Notes: generated by a model not told the origin, from the sequence alone. A stretch of DNA of 64,000 nt from Nicotiana tabacum (GCF_000715075.1 NC_134084.1:98498411-98562410); one strand, 5' to 3'; shown: positions 36,821 to 49,154, counted from the first letter of the stretch. Program-made: numbers and translations.

Positions 36821-37206
36821 CCAACCACTTCTTTCAAATCGGAGGAATTTTATAAAGAAGGAATTTTGACAAGGGGTTACTATGGTGTGTCGATGCCAAG
36901 GAAACATCCAAATTGCTCGAGGAAATACATGCTAGAACTTTCTGGTCACACATGAATGGTTTTGTCTTAGCCAAGAAAATACTAAGAGCAGGGTATTTCT
37001 AGAGGAACATGTAAACAGACTACATCAAGTACATCCAGAAGTGTCACAATGCCAGATACATGCTGATATGATACGAGTGCCACCCAATGAACTCAATACA
37101 ACAAGTGCGCCTTGGCCTTTCTCCGCTTGGGGCATGGATTTCATTGGTACAATCAAACCCACTGCTTCAAACGAGCATAGATTTATTCTGGTGGTCATAG
37201 ACTATT
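36821..37206 (+). pseudogene. Ogre-type integrase N-terminal part
   Basis: Shifted frames give HMNGFVLAKKILRAGYF and IKYIQKCH, remnants of the HHCC zinc finger. They are followed by PPNELNTTSAPWPFSAWGMD, where the last Asp (37133-37135) is the first of the DDE triad. RFILVVIDYL leads up to the insertion at 37207. The remaining DDE residues are outside the window, beyond the nested elements. Confidence 0.75.
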
Positions 37207-39250
37207 TATCACGCCCCGAACCTGGGGGGAGAGACCGGCACCCAGTGCCTCACCTATCCTTGCATACCAACTTGCAACTAAGGGACTCTGAACATATGAT
37301 GTCATACTTCGGCCATGGGCCACATTGCAAGATAACAACGAATGCTGACTAATGTCAATATAAAACTGGGCCGACAAGGCCGTCATAACTATTACAACTA
37401 ACAAACCAACCAAATATACATAAAAGGCCTGCAAGCCCAACATATTACACTAACTGATAAGATATGTATTCAAGCCTCTAATGATGGATATACTATGATC
37501 GGAACAACTCCCCGACCTACTCATAACATATATACATATATATACAAGATGTACATAAGGCTCTAGACCCGAAAACTCTGAAAGGCATGGAGCTTACCGA
37601 TCAAGCTGAACTCGGGCAACACTTATTGAAGAGGCCTACCCGTCTGTCTGTCTGACCTGCACGCATGAAATGCAGCGCCTCTAGAAAAGGGATGCCAGTA
37701 CGAAATAATGTACTGAGTATGTACGAAAATATACTAAAAGCTGAAACTGAACTGATAATATAATAACTGCAAGTAGCTGGAAGTCAAAGATAATTTGAAG
37801 ATATGCTTACCTATTGATACTGACTCGACTCTCTTAATATAGCAAGTAAAATAGCTGTCCGGCCCTATAAGGCTCAGTATGTATATATAACTGTTCTGCC
37901 GTAGTAGGCTCGCTCATAGACGCTCAGCCATACTAGGATCTGTATCTCAACCAACTGGGCTCGCTCATAAGCGCTCGGCCACAGTAGGCTTAGTATATAA
38001 CTTAACATCTGATTAGAGGTTGCCCAATAGGGACCTGCCCATCGATTATAGCTCGATGGTAATAAAAATACTTTAACACTATATATATGTAAATTCTTTG
38101 CTCTCTTGGATGGAAGAAGAAAATACTCAAATGAATACAAAGTCTTGATAATGTGAATATTGTAATTTACTAATGAATATAAACCGAATGACTAAATATG
38201 TAACTTCTCTAACAAAAATTAGTCTTGCAGGATACTTATTATTCTTGTACTGTATGCAGTAGGCTAACCTTGCATTTGAAAGAACTTGGAATTTTTCAAT
38301 TTAGCTTAGTGGAATCAACTAGTAGCTTGAAATACACGTAATTTGTGAAACTAGCAAAATATACATAAATTCCGGGATATGAATTTTTCTTTATGCCTTG
38401 TTATCAAACTTGTGTAATTACGATATCATGCTAAAATGAAAGATAAGCTTAGCCTTAACATACCTATAGTAGGAAAACTCCATATAATATTCTTGGAAAA
38501 GATTGCACCGTACTCATTTAGAACCGCAAAATTCCATTGCGATTATACATTATAATTTTGTACGAACTCCTCTGCTAAACCAAGAACCCACATTGCTAAT
38601 ACAGTATGAAGTCTTGTTTGAATTATCCAATCTCATCCAAATGAACCTTTTGATGTCAATTGAAGAGGTGTAAGACTAATATAAATTTTCTTCCAACGTA
38701 TGCAAAGAAATGGCTAGGAGTGTTGTCCATGTGTCCTTATAATTAATTGCCTAAAGTAAGGAGTCACTATGAAACCTTCCTCCACTTGATTCCATGTGGG
38801 GTGGGGTGGGGTTTAATCTTATCCAAATATATCCCCCAATTAATTAGGTAATGTCCCGTTACTCGGTAATTAATCAATTACCCACAAAATTGAGAATTAT
38901 TCGCACTTACTTAAAATATTACTCACTTTTCACATACCTTATACACCTTACTATTATGGTCATGCGGTATCTCGTGTGACACTAGTCCATAAATACCGGG
39001 TATTTTAGATCAGGCCATATTTTACCCCAAAATGCCAAACTTGAACAAAATTCATTTTCTTTGGCTTGCTCCCCCTTTCACCTTCCTGAATTTACCAATC
39101 GCTTGTGAAATAGTATAATCCTTATAATCTCCAAATAATTTTTACTTGGATTTATGTCAATTACCTTATGACAAATTTAACGTATAATACTTCAGGGTGC
39201 AACATCGTCATAATTTAATACTGCTCGACGTAATATTGCGGGGCGTAACA
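37207..39250 (-). repeat. LTR of non-coding element copy 2 (3' LTR in element orientation)
   Basis: A 2044-base LTR, nearly the length of the copy 1 LTR (2046). On the minus strand it begins TGTTACGCCCC. The block after that, with ATGGACTAGTGTCA and the AATTACC/GGTAATT stretch, follows copy 1. The left terminus is mutated (TATCACGCCCC for TGTYACGCCCC). A decayed array of 'GCTCGCTCATA.CGCTC.GCCA' units lies at 37860-38000. Confidence 0.85.
38794..38812 (+). other. G-rich triplet run in LTR
   Basis: GTGGGGTGGGGTGGGGTTT gives three G4 blocks with single-base spacers, at the position equivalent to the four-block motif at 28981-29002. With one block fewer it is a weaker quadruplex candidate. Confidence 0.6.
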
Positions 39251-39265
39251 TCATTCCCCCATTTG
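39251..39265 (-). other. polypurine tract, copy 2
   Basis: The minus strand reads CCAAATGGGGGAATGA before the LTR TGTTACGCC, with ACATTCAAGGACAAATGTT upstream of it. Confidence 0.75.
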
Positions 39266-42200
39266 GAACATTTGTCCTTGAATGTTGACTGATGCTCTTA
39301 TCATTCTCATAACCCATAGGTCTTGCTACGTTTGATTTTACTTTAGTACTCGTCTTGCCATCTAGGCGACTGTTCTATGAATGAATCCCAAAGGTCAGGG
39401 CATTCTCCCCTTTAAGCCTCTTTTTCACACCACGACTTGTAGTCAGAATTCTTCTATCTCGTAATTGTTACTACCTTCTATCATGTAGCTTGTACGACTC
39501 TGACCTTATAAATGTGCCTGTCGACTCTTCTCTCCTTCTCCCCCATCTTTTAGCCAATCTCTAGGCCTCACTTTGTAAACATATACAAAGTTATGTCAAG
39601 TTGTCCATGTAGGCGACATTAGCTTTACTACATCTAAGTAGGCCATACTATACCATAACTCTTACTTCGATTTATTGTTACTGAGGTCTACGACTAAACT
39701 CCAGGTTACTCTTGTTGCTTATCCTATATGCATAAAGCTAAGTCTTTTAACGGCTCTTCATTACTGTTCATCTTAAGAGTAATTATCTAATCTCATCTCG
39801 TACTTTGTATCTTTTATCCATCCATTGTCGATTCACCTTAATGTTGATCCACAATCTTCCATTGATAACTTGAAACTTCTTACGTAATACATTGCCATTA
39901 GGGCTTATGCTGTATCGAGGAATATTTGAAGTGATTCTCCTGATCCACTTAGAGGCAATATTGTACTTCAATAATTGTAATTTATAGCATCCCAATGTGA
40001 TTCATCTTACATTTTTAATTCCGTAGAATCTATGAAATCCTCTTTAAATCATTACTTAGTCAGGCCCAAACGTGGTCCTTTATCTATCACAATCGCACCC
40101 TCATTCCACTACCAGGGCAACATTCTATTTTTTTCTAGATATTATTAGTCTTAGACTCCTTTGAGTTCATTCAGGCTATACCTAACTTTCTATAACTTAG
40201 AGAAACCATTAGCTCTCTTATTTTCATGGGCTTAATCCCAAGGACCTATCCATTCTCATCACCTTCTTACTAGCCCTTTTCTCATCCTTACTCCTATCAT
40301 AAAACTTTGTCCCTTTACTATACTTTAGCTTGGGACCTATACATATCTATTTATACTATTCACGGCCTTCCTTCAACTTGTTGCACCATAGATTTCCTTG
40401 TGTTATTCTGGAACATCAAGCGAGACATCACATCGTCTCTAACTCTTTTTTTTACTCTCGTACATAGGTCTCTCGGTACTTGGAAACCATAGGCTAGAAG
40501 GTACGCCACTAATGACACTACTATCACTCCTGGATATTGAATCCTAGTGCTTTAGCCTCCTATTCGAAGTATGGACTATTCACGATCTTCTGCCTTTGAG
40601 TATCTCGTACGTTGTTCACCTTTACCTTACTTACCTTAAAATTTAGAATCGTATCTTTTATCTCTTTCATGACCTCCCTTCCACATAGGTATAATTCACG
40701 TCCATAACTTGAAGCTGTATTATAATACTTGTACCTCTGGTGCCTATACAATCCGATGGGCACTTCACACTAAATTCTTATGAGGCTAGTATTTTTCTAA
40801 CTGGCTTTATCGTAGAGCCGTTATAGAATATGGTTGTTGTACTATCCCTTTGGTGCCTCTGATATTAAGAGTGATCCTATAATGTTCTCAATCATAATTT
40901 CTATAATTTTCTGGGTCTAATAATCAGATTCCTGATTACTTTGTTGATTGTAACTCTTTAGTTTCCTCCTCCTTCTGATCAGCCTTTACGTAGGCTTAAG
41001 CTATCTTCCGATCTATGGCTCATGGTATTAGTTATTACCTTAGCCTTTCATGGGCGTTATGGAATATCCATAACAGTTCAATCCTTTGTCTATTCCTTGG
41101 GCTCAATTCTCTCTTTTAACTTATTCCGGAGTCTTTTATGGTTGTATGATTGTCAATAAATATGCTTCCTGGATAATGCTCCAAAATCTTGAGTGTATCC
41201 ATAACGTACTAACTCTGGATCATTGATCGAATATTTATTTCGTTCCATCTTAGCTTTCTTTCGACATAAGCTATTACTTTTCATGGTCTTTCTGCCCCCT
41301 TGTTGCGTCCATACTTAGCTTATCTTAGTGCCAACACTTGCCAGAGTTTTTTACAACTCATATGATCATGAATATTACTTTTAATTTTTACTTCCCATTC
41401 ATTAGCCACGGTAGGTTCCACTTTCCTTTGAAATGCTTACAATGTTGTTGCGAGATTGTTGTTACACGATCATTTCCTCTTTAGGTTGTTGTGCTTAGGT
41501 TGAAGCCTTCTTTCTTATCTCCTCAGCTAGTCTTTCGTTGTAGTACTTAGGGAGAACCCTTGACCCTCGTAAAGCTATGAGCTTATTACAGACCTTTTGA
41601 TGTCCTTCCTTGCCTATAATTATCCATAGTTGCTTACCTCCATGCTCCTGTGCTTGTCGGGTTACTTCTGAACTGATATTTTGACTGCCTTCCCAGTGGC
41701 ACTGTCTTTTATCCCCATTAAACTCATACGGTATCTTTAACTACCCCAACTCTTGTTTGAATATATCTTAAGTATTATAATGGTATTCTTCGAGGCTGAA
41801 CTCTCCATGTTGGGTCCTACTATGTTTATCTCACACTATCTGATGACTCGTCTGTAACCTCCTGTTTAGCCATAACTAGGATCTTCCTGACCAATTACTA
41901 ACTACACGTTGGCCCATTCTCATATCAATATTCCTCATAATCTTTCTTGGGTTATTTCCTTTGTCTCAACTTACGTCTCGCACTAGCTCCTTATTTATTA
42001 ATAACAACTCGGGCAGGAACTTTTACTTCCTCTCCTTGACGTCGTGCTTGCACAATATTCTTGAATCGTGGCGTATCTGTAAAATTTGGATAAGTGCCAT
42101 CTCATTCCTCTTACATTTATCACATTCTTCCTTTACCATTCCATAGTCGCTAGAACCCCTTTATTTTGACTTAATGCCACATTACTCCATATTCCTCCTT

Positions 42201-43690
42201 TTAGGGGTGTAGTAAGAGCTGAAGCCACGAAGATCTACCTATAGATGTTTTACCTCTTCATCTTTGGCGTCGTTTCTCAACATCAATGATCCTTACTCGC
42301 CTTGCGGCAATCCTTCTGTACCAAAGATGACAAATCCCCTTACTTGCGAGGTGACATTTAATGTAACTGGTACATACAGTCCCTTAAGCTTAACTTTTCT
42401 AACATTGCTTGCTTTAGGAAATCGTCTTCCTAAATGACCATTCTCTGAATTTTTCATGAACCTTCTTCTATTGTCCGTCCTATTATTGCCGGAATGCGAT
42501 CTGAAATTCTCATGATACTGACTATTACCAAATCACTCAGTCCCTAATTCATATTTAGTTTATTTTTCCTCTTGGTAATCGCACTAGAGTTGCGAACTTA
42601 TTTATTGACATGAGGACATGACTGTATGGCCTATACTCTTTTGTTGTCCTAAGGCCTGTCACCCCTCATCTCTTCCTTCACTTGACTATAGATTTTGTAA
42701 TATTGTCATCTTTTGTTCTACCGTTGTCATCCATGTACCACATCTTACTCATAATACTTCCTTATCTCTCTTCTCATTAATCTGCTAATATTTCTGCATA
42801 TCCCTTTCCTTGTTAAAACTTCAATACGACATTCTTTCACTTTTAGCTTTCCTTTGCTCTATCCAGTGGCTCTTCAAGTTGCTTAACGTTCTCGCTTTAC
42901 TAGGGACACGAGCCATACTAAGGTAATATTTATCTCTTCAAGGCTTATAGTGCATGTCTTAGTAGTACTCATATCTGGCTGCACTATTTTAGAGTGCACC
43001 ATCTAGGTGTCTCATAAAAAGATCTATTAGCACATTTGCAATATCCTTCGAAAATGTCAACTGGCTCAATCAATTCATCCATCATATTTTCTTATACTAC
43101 TTTTGTTAACCCCCATAAGGCATATCTAGAATGGGTGCGACCAATTGTATATACCTCTGTTACTATTGAATATAACTCAAAAAGCTTATATTCCTCTGCC
43201 TCAATTATAAATGTTGTTAACCTTCATTAACTAGGTACCTCGTACCCTTTTTCACCTTGCTTCTTTTGCTTGTTGAAACTTTTTTTACCTTCTTAATCTC
43301 TCATTGTCTTTCACCATAAAGGTGGATAGGCATTCTTGCCTTAAGGCTTCTTATCAAGAGGCTTACACCTTTCAGTACGCACATGATCTGCTGAAGACCT
43401 CACCTTTATTTATCATAAGCATGATACAAAGTAGAGTTCCTCTAACTCAACACTTCCATAGCTATATCTCTTATCTATCATCTTTTTGAATGTAGGCATC
43501 GTCTTATTACGAATAAAAATAGAAGTTCGAGACTTGAATTCTTATAAGTGAGCTCTACCACACGATCTAGAGTAAGAAAAAAGAGTGACAGTCTTAAATG
43601 CCATGTAGCCTCCTGCTTATAAGTGTGATGCACGACACACCCATAAACAAGACTCTACTAGATATGGCTTGTAGACTCCCTAGGACAGAA
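39266..43690 (-). other. 4.4-kb non-coding internal domain, copy 2
   Basis: Read on the minus strand it follows copy 1 (16756-21330) from end to end, with substitutions and small indels but no large rearrangement that I can see. Stops interrupt all frames; the longest ORF is 67 codons (40560-40763). Pyrimidine-rich on the plus strand, as expected for the inverted copy. Confidence 0.7.
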
Positions 43691-43705
43691 CTACTTTGAT
43701 ACCAG
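43691..43705 (-). other. primer-binding site, copy 2
   Basis: The minus strand reads CTGGTATCAAAGTAG, the initiator-Met site with one G-to-A change relative to TGGTATCAGAGC. Confidence 0.8.
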
Positions 43706-43709
43706 TTTC

Positions 43710-43911
43710 TGTTACGCCCCAAACTTAGGGGGCGAGACTGGCACCTAGTGCCTCACCTATCCTTGCGTACCAACTTGCAACTAAGGGACTCTGAATATAT
43801 GATGTCATACTTTGGCCATGGGACACATTGCAAGATAACTACTAAAGCTGACTGAATGTCAATATATAATTGGGCCGACAAGGCCGTCATAACTATTACA
43901 CCTGACAAACC
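43710..43911 (-). repeat. right LTR of copy 2, first 200 bases only
   Basis: TGTTACGCCCCAAAC and the following 200 bases match 37207-37410 until '(C/A)ACAAACC', where element A begins. The remaining ~1.85 kb should lie to the right of the window. Confidence 0.8.
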
Positions 43912-44629
43912 CGCGGTCATGACCCTCGAAGCTCGAAGCCAAGGTCGAGACTCGCCCTTGGGGGTCATCAGGTGTCGGACCAGAGGATATCACATTCCGA
44001 CAGCTACTACAGGCGAAATGGGAGCTCCCAAGGCACACAACTTGATCTAACAAGGCTAACCTACCCGGGGCTTATTTCGAGATGTCACGTCCAGCCATCC
44101 TATCTCCACGCCTTCACAGTTAACGCATTTTGTACTATAGCGGATTTCCCTCCTATATAAAGTGGATCCCTATCACTTTGTAATCTCTCGGCTGATGTTG
44201 CTCCAACTATTTTCTCCACAAGATCAATAATATCTCTCTCTCTCTCTCTCTTTTCTCTCTAACTTGTTCGTCCTTAATAGCTCGAGGCTACTCTTAGCGT
44301 TTATTGCTTCCATACTTGCTCTTCATTTATTATTTGGTATTGGCCATAAAGAGCCTTGCTTGAACATATATAAATTGTTATCCCATCCTCAACTACCCCC
44401 GATAGCTCGAGCTCGAGCCAGATATCGACCTCGAGGTCCTTCATCGACCAATCTGAGGCTCGGGTTGCAAGCATCCCGATTTGATTACTGCCCCATTTTA
44501 GCTTGTATTTCTTCATTAAACTTCATACTCTTAGCATCAACTGCTCTAACAACAAGCATTAAAATAGATCACGTATTTTTAGAATCCCATTTACAAATTT
44601 AATTGTTGTTACCATTTTCACGGTAAACA
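43912..44629 (+). repeat. 5' LTR of element A
   Basis: About 718 bases, ending CACGGTAAACA before the primer site. The left end is placed where similarity to the copy 2 LTR stops; its TG terminus seems mutated (CGCGGTCATGACC). It holds CTATATAAA at 44153-44161 and a CT microsatellite at 44230-44262. Confidence 0.75.
44153..44161 (+). promoter_or_regulatory. TATA box of LTR A
   Basis: CTATATAAA, in the same relative place as the TATA boxes of the element B LTRs, with a CT-rich tract 70-110 bases downstream. Confidence 0.65.
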
Positions 44630-44651
44630 GTTTGGCGCTCACCGTGGGGGT
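44630..44651 (+). other. primer-binding site, element A
   Basis: GTTTGGCGCTCACCGTGGGGG follows the LTR end. Element B has GTTTGGCGCCCACCGTGGGG at the equivalent place. It resembles the Asp-tRNA sites of Tat/Athila elements at TGGCGCC but differs after that, so the tRNA is not certain. Confidence 0.7.
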
Positions 44652-45720
44652 AAAAATAATAGTGATTATTTTCTTGCTGGTTTCATTACAAAAATGCAAG
44701 TTATCTTTCACATGTTTTCTGGCCCAAGATCTTCAATTTCAGGATAAGGCGCCAGGCTCGGCGAGTAAAATGGGAAACCGGAGCCTCGAAAACAACATGG
44801 AAAAGGACACGACTGTCCTAGAGGCCGATACACCACCGGTTTCAACCCGTACAGAAGGGAAGGTTCTCCAACATAACGTCCACATGATTATTGGGGGAAC
44901 CAACATTCCCCAAGGACCCATGTTCAAACGAATGAGAACATCCACTACGGAAGAAGGACCGACCCGAAAACGCGTGCCCGAAGATACCCTCGTATTTAGT
45001 GAGGAGGACCTCGAGGCTATGATGGAACCGCACAACGACACGCTAGTGATCTTGTTTCTAAACAACAATAGGATAAAGCGCGTGCTCGTGGATCCAGGAA
45101 GCTCGGCCAACATAATCAGGTTAGAAGTAGTAGAACAACTGGGGCTGCTCAATCAAGTCGTTCCCGTCCCTCGAATCCTTCACGGCTTCAACATAATCGG
45201 TGAAGTAATAAAGGGACATATCACCCTCCCGATCAACATGTCCAACGCAATTCGGAACACCGAGTTCCAGTTTATCGACGGCGATATGAGATACAACACC
45301 TTACTCGGTAGGCCTTGGATACACAACATGAGGGCAGTGCCCTCAACCTTGCACCAGGTGATAATGTTTCCCACGAGGGATGGCATTGCGACCATACATG
45401 CAGAATAGCGGGCAACGAAAGAAATGTTCGCGGTCCACCATGAGGCGCCACTCCCCACATGCCCGGTCTCGGACAAGGAGGGAAGCGTGTAGACCATCTA
45501 TGACAACGAGGAAAACTTCTTCACCCCCGAACCTTCGTCGCCCCCGAGGAATCGGATGCAACCAAATCAACAATCGAAGAGCTAGAGCAGACCGTTTTGA
45601 TCGAGCACCTCTCGGATCGCAAGGTATACCTGGGAACGGGGCTGACCCCCGAACTCAGGACAGGGTTTATTCAATTTCTTAGTAACAATATCGACTGTTT
45701 CACCTAGTCCCACCTAGATA
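44652..45720 (+). pseudogene. leader fused to aspartic protease (gag deleted), element A
   Basis: The first in-frame ATG is at 44770 (MGNRSLENNMEKD), equivalent to the gag start of element B at 47893. About 35 codons later the frame enters protease-type sequence (VHMIIGGTNIPQGPMFKRMR) at about 44875, so the body of gag has been removed by an in-frame deletion. In B the same interval takes about 1.6 kb. The protease carries VLVDPGSSANIIR (45088-45126; D-P-G-S-S loop) and then NTLLGRPWIHNMRAVPSTLH, the usual flap/C-terminal region. It ends at a TAG at 45406. The frame from the primer site to there is free of stops. Confidence 0.8.
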
Positions 45721-46500
45721 TGGCAGGAATCCCGCCGGAAATAACATCCAACAGGTTGAGCGTTGATCCCAAATTCAAACCCATAAAGTAAAAGAGAAGA
45801 CCGCAGTCCGAGGTAAAGCATGCCTTTATCAAAGAGGAGGTAGCAAAACTTCTTAAAATCGGATTTATTAGGGAGGTAAAGTACCCCGAATGGCTAGCTA
45901 ACGTAGTAGAAGTGCCAAAAAGGGGAACAAGCTAAGAATATGCGTACATTATAAATATTTGAATAAAGCGTGCCCCAAAGATTCCATCTAGTTACCTAAT
46001 ATCCATCGTCTGATCGACGCTACAGTCGGCCACGAGACCCTCACTTTTCTTGATGCCTACTCAGGGTATAATCAATCCAGATGAACCCCGAGGACAGGGA
46101 AAAGACCTCGTTTATCACAAAGTATGGTACATATTGCTATAACGTAATGCCCTTCGGGCTAAAGAACGAGGGAGCGACATACCAGTTTCTAGTTAATAAA
46201 ATGTTCGAACATCAAGTAGGTAAATCAATGGAAGTATATATTGATGATATGCTAGTCAAATCCCTGCACGCAGAGGACCATTTGACCCATTTGCAGGAAA
46301 CTTTCAACATCCTCAGAACCTACAACATGAAGCTCAACCCCGAGAAGTGTGCCTTTGGAGTAGGTTCAGGCAAATTCCTAGGCTTCATGGTTTCAAACAG
46401 GGAAATCTAGATCAACCCCGTCAAAATAAAAGCCATCAAAGAGATCACGGTAGTGAACAATGTAAAAGCCGTCCAACGGCTGACAGGGTGGATAGCGGCC
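45721..46500 (+). pseudogene. reverse transcriptase of element A
   Basis: MAGIPPEITSNRLSVDPKFK is the RT lead-in. After a stop (45789) and frame changes near 45935-46070, the frame at 46081-46410 gives FITKYGTYCYNVMPFGLKNE, YIDDMLVKS (catalytic YIDD at 46237-46248) and KLNPEKCAFGVGSGKFLGF. Both catalytic Asp are intact. A stop follows at 46408. Confidence 0.85.
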
Positions 46501-46961
46501 CTGGGCAGATACTTATAAAGATCATCGGACAAGAGCCACCATTTCTTCTCCCTACTTAAAAGAAATAGCAACTTCAAATGGACTCCAGAATGGCAACACA
46601 CCCTAGAAGAACTGAAATGGCACCTGACTAGCCCGCCTTTGCTGCACATACCCAAGGAGGATGAAGCACTATACTTATACCTAGCCGTGTCCGAAATAGC
46701 GGTAAGCATCGTACTGGTTTGAGAAGATCAAGGTACACAATTTCTTGTTTATTATGTAAGCCAAACCTTGGGGATGTCGAAACCCGGTATCCCCATCTTG
46801 AAAAATTAGCTCTCGCACTGATAAGCGCCTCGCAAAAACTGAAGCCTTACTTTCAGTTCCACCATATCTGCATTCCGTCAACTTATCCTCTCTGTAGCGT
46901 ACTGCATAAACCTTAGTTATCGGGTCCATTAGCCAAATGGGCCATTGAACTCGGAGGGTAT
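46501..46961 (+). pseudogene. RNase H (first) of element A, N-terminal part
   Basis: Same frame as the RT, with stops near 46516 and 46720: FKWTPEWQHTLEELKWHL, YLYLAVSEIAVSIVLV, YYVSQTLGDVETRYPHLEKL and PLAKWAIELGG. The expected Asp after 'YLAVS' is not seen, so activity would be lost. The gene is split in the codons G-Y by element B, whose target duplication GGTAT (46957-46961) restores the frame when it is removed. Confidence 0.8.
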
Positions 46962-47772
46962 TGTACGTGGAAAAATTAGAAGACTTGATTTCTCGCTGTC
47001 GAGACATTTCGGAAGCATTCCACGGGTCCCAAGGTTAGGAGGTCGCGACCGAATTCCCTACCTCGGAACTCGTCGAAGCCCGACTCGGAGAAAACGAAGA
47101 ATGAAGCCAGGACAAAAGGGGAAGCCCTCTAGGCACATGGCTACGTCTGGCAGGCCCGGCCTATCCAGAGCCTATGATGAAGCATCATGTCAAGCCATCC
47201 CATCACCGTACTTTGTAATCAATCCCATCATACTTGAAGCCAAGTCTCCCTTCCTATATAAAAAGGACTCGCCCCACCTTGTAAGGGACTAATGTTGCTC
47301 CATTTCTCCATAAGTGCAATAATATCCTCTCTCTCTCTCTCTCTCTCTCTTTTCTCTAAATTGTTTATTCCCCTTGGCTCAAAGTCATTTATCTTCGGTC
47401 ATTCTTCTTATCACTTGGCATTGGCCCGAGGCCGCCCCCATATTCATTGCCTCTTAACTTGTTCTTCATTTTATAGCTTAATATTGGCCGAAAGAGCCCT
47501 ATCTTATTATACCTTTAACTGTTATCCCATTCCCGACTATCCCCGATAGTTTGAGATCGATACCAATGCCAACCTCAAAGTCCCATCGACCATCTCTACA
47601 TTCGAGCAACAGGCCCCTTTGGTTTGATTACTGTCTCGTCTTAGCTCACATTTTATCATTATACTTCACGTTCTTAGCATTAACTGCTTTAACAACTAGT
47701 TCGAGAATAGATCACGTATTTCTAGAATCCCATTTACAAATTTAATTGTGGTTACCATTTTCACGGTAAACA
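46962..47772 (+). repeat. 5' LTR of element B
   Basis: 811 bases from TGTACGTGG to GGTAAACA. It has CTATATAAA at 47254-47262 and a CT repeat at 47331-47354. Differences from the 3' LTR are mostly C/T and G/A transitions. Confidence 0.95.
47254..47262 (+). promoter_or_regulatory. TATA box, 5' LTR of element B
   Basis: CTATATAAA, about 293 bases into the LTR, in an equivalent position to 57106-57114 in the 3' LTR. Confidence 0.7.
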
Positions 47773-47793
47773 GTTTGGCGCCCACCGTGGGGC
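47773..47793 (+). other. primer-binding site, element B
   Basis: GTTTGGCGCCCACCGTGGGG directly after the LTR. The TGGCGCC start agrees with an Asp-like tRNA end; the remainder does not, so the tRNA is unassigned. Confidence 0.75.
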
Positions 47794-47892
47794 CAAAAAT
47801 GATAGTGATTATTTTCTTGCTGGTTTCGTCACACAAACGCACGTTATCTTTCACACTTTTTCTTGTCCAATATCCTTTGATTTCAAGCCAAA

Positions 47893-49154
47893 ATGTCCGG
47901 CTCGGTAAATGAAGTTGAGAATGGCAACCTCAAAAATCACGGGGAAAATGGTGTGGCTATCCCGGCCGTTGGAGCACCTCCGCGGAATCTTGATATCGCT
48001 CCCGGACCAATTCTAGGGGACACAGATTCACAGGACGCATAACAAGTCGACGAAATTTTTCACATCGGTAAGAGCATACGACACAACGACCAATAGAAAG
48101 CACAAATAACCCCAGCCCGGGAATAATAGGAAGTTAGTATTCATGTTATTTTTGAGATGTTATAGGCAGAACAACTGGCCATCGCTCAGCTACAAAGCCA
48201 CCCGAGAACCCCCAGCACAGCGGCACCGAAGACGGCTCCTCCCGCCGAGTGAGTACTCGAAAGGTCAAGCAACAACGGATCAGTGACCGATCCCGCCATC
48301 GTAAAAATTCTCAAGGACCTCACCAAAAGGATCGAATCAGGTGAGAAAATGATTGCATCCAACAATAAAAAAGTCGAGACCTACAACTCTAGGGTCGATC
48401 AAATCCCAGGAGCACCCCAGTTCTCAAATGTTTGGATTCAAAGAAGTTTCAAAGGTCGTTCCCCGAGGAAGAGACCCCAAAGCCCATCCCAAAAAAGTTT
48501 AAAATGTCAAAACAACCTAAGTACAATGGAACCTCCGACCCTAACGAACACATCACTATTTACACCTATGCAGTAAAAGGCAACGACATAAAAAATGATG
48601 AGATCGAGTCTGTGTTGCTAAAAAAATTCGGAGAAACGCCTTCAAAGGGGGGCATGATGTGGTACCACAACTTGGCTCCCAACTCCATAGATTTGTTCGC
48701 TATGCTAGCAGACTCCTTCATAAAAGCACATGCCGGAGCCATCAAGGTAGCAATGTGGAAATATGATGTTTTCAAAATCAAGCAGAGAGAGAACGAGGTG
48801 TTTGTGGGAGTTTGTATCCTGCTTCCAGATGCAACGAATGGAGCTGCACTAGTCTCCGATGACTGGGAGGTGCAGGCCTTTTCCCAAGGCCTGAACGAAC
48901 GAAGCTTGATAGCTTCAAAACAGCTAAAACAAAGTCTAATCGAATACCCGGTCGTGACCTGGTCGGATGTTCACAACCGATTCCAGTCAAAGATCAGGGC
49001 CGAGGATGACCAACTGGGGCCCCTTCAGGCTCAGTATACCCAAACAGATTCCCAACAAAAGAGACGACACCAAACAAAGAAAGGTACCAACCTTACCTTG
49101 AAGACAGAAGGAATGCCCCGAGGCGCAACCTACCCCGCAACGATTGGAGGATAG
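47893..49154 (+). pseudogene. gag of element B (broken)
   Basis: An ATG at 47893 starts MSGSVNEVENGNLKNHGENG. Stops occur at about 48041, 48097, 48128 and 48164. The frame 48283-48576 and the overlapping one from 48432 show a frameshift near 48430. The capsid is then open for 240 codons: KYNGTSDPNEHITIYTYAVK, GGMMWYHNLAPNSIDLFAML and QAFSQGLNERSLIASKQLKQ are the usual gag core helices. The protein would form virus-like particles. The C-terminal basic tail ends at a TAG at 49152. Confidence 0.85.

Larger units (their letters stand above)
9727..37206 (+). mobile_element. old Tat/Ogre-type element, split by three insertions
   Basis: In order on the plus strand: 5' LTR (about 9732-12862), an Arg-type primer site (12863-12880), an extra ORF1 before gag, then gag, protease, RT, RNase H, a second RNase H and the start of integrase. 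An ORF upstream of gag plus a duplicated RNase H is the known hallmark of the Ogre/Tat group. It is interrupted at 14694-23328, 27017-33752 and from 37207, and the rest of integrase and the 3' LTR lie beyond the window. Stops and frameshifts occur in every gene. It is the outermost and so the oldest layer of the nest. The left boundary is uncertain because no second LTR is available for comparison. Confidence 0.75.
37207..43911 (-). mobile_element. non-coding LTR retrotransposon, copy 2 (inverted, right LTR cut)
   Basis: Same family as 14694-23328 but on the minus strand: left LTR 37207-39250, internal domain 39251-43709, right LTR from 43710, interrupted at about 43911 by element A. The primer site lies beside the right LTR. 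As in copy 1, no coding region of gag or pol can be read over 4.4 kb. The element landed in the integrase gene of the Ogre-type element, between 'VIDYL' and the rest. Confidence 0.85.

Noticed and set aside
44632..44769. Hydrophobic N-terminus (VGVKIIVIIFLLVSL) that looks like a signal peptide
   Set aside because: It translates the primer-binding site and leader. The first ATG in frame is at 44770, and the matching leader of element B is non-coding.
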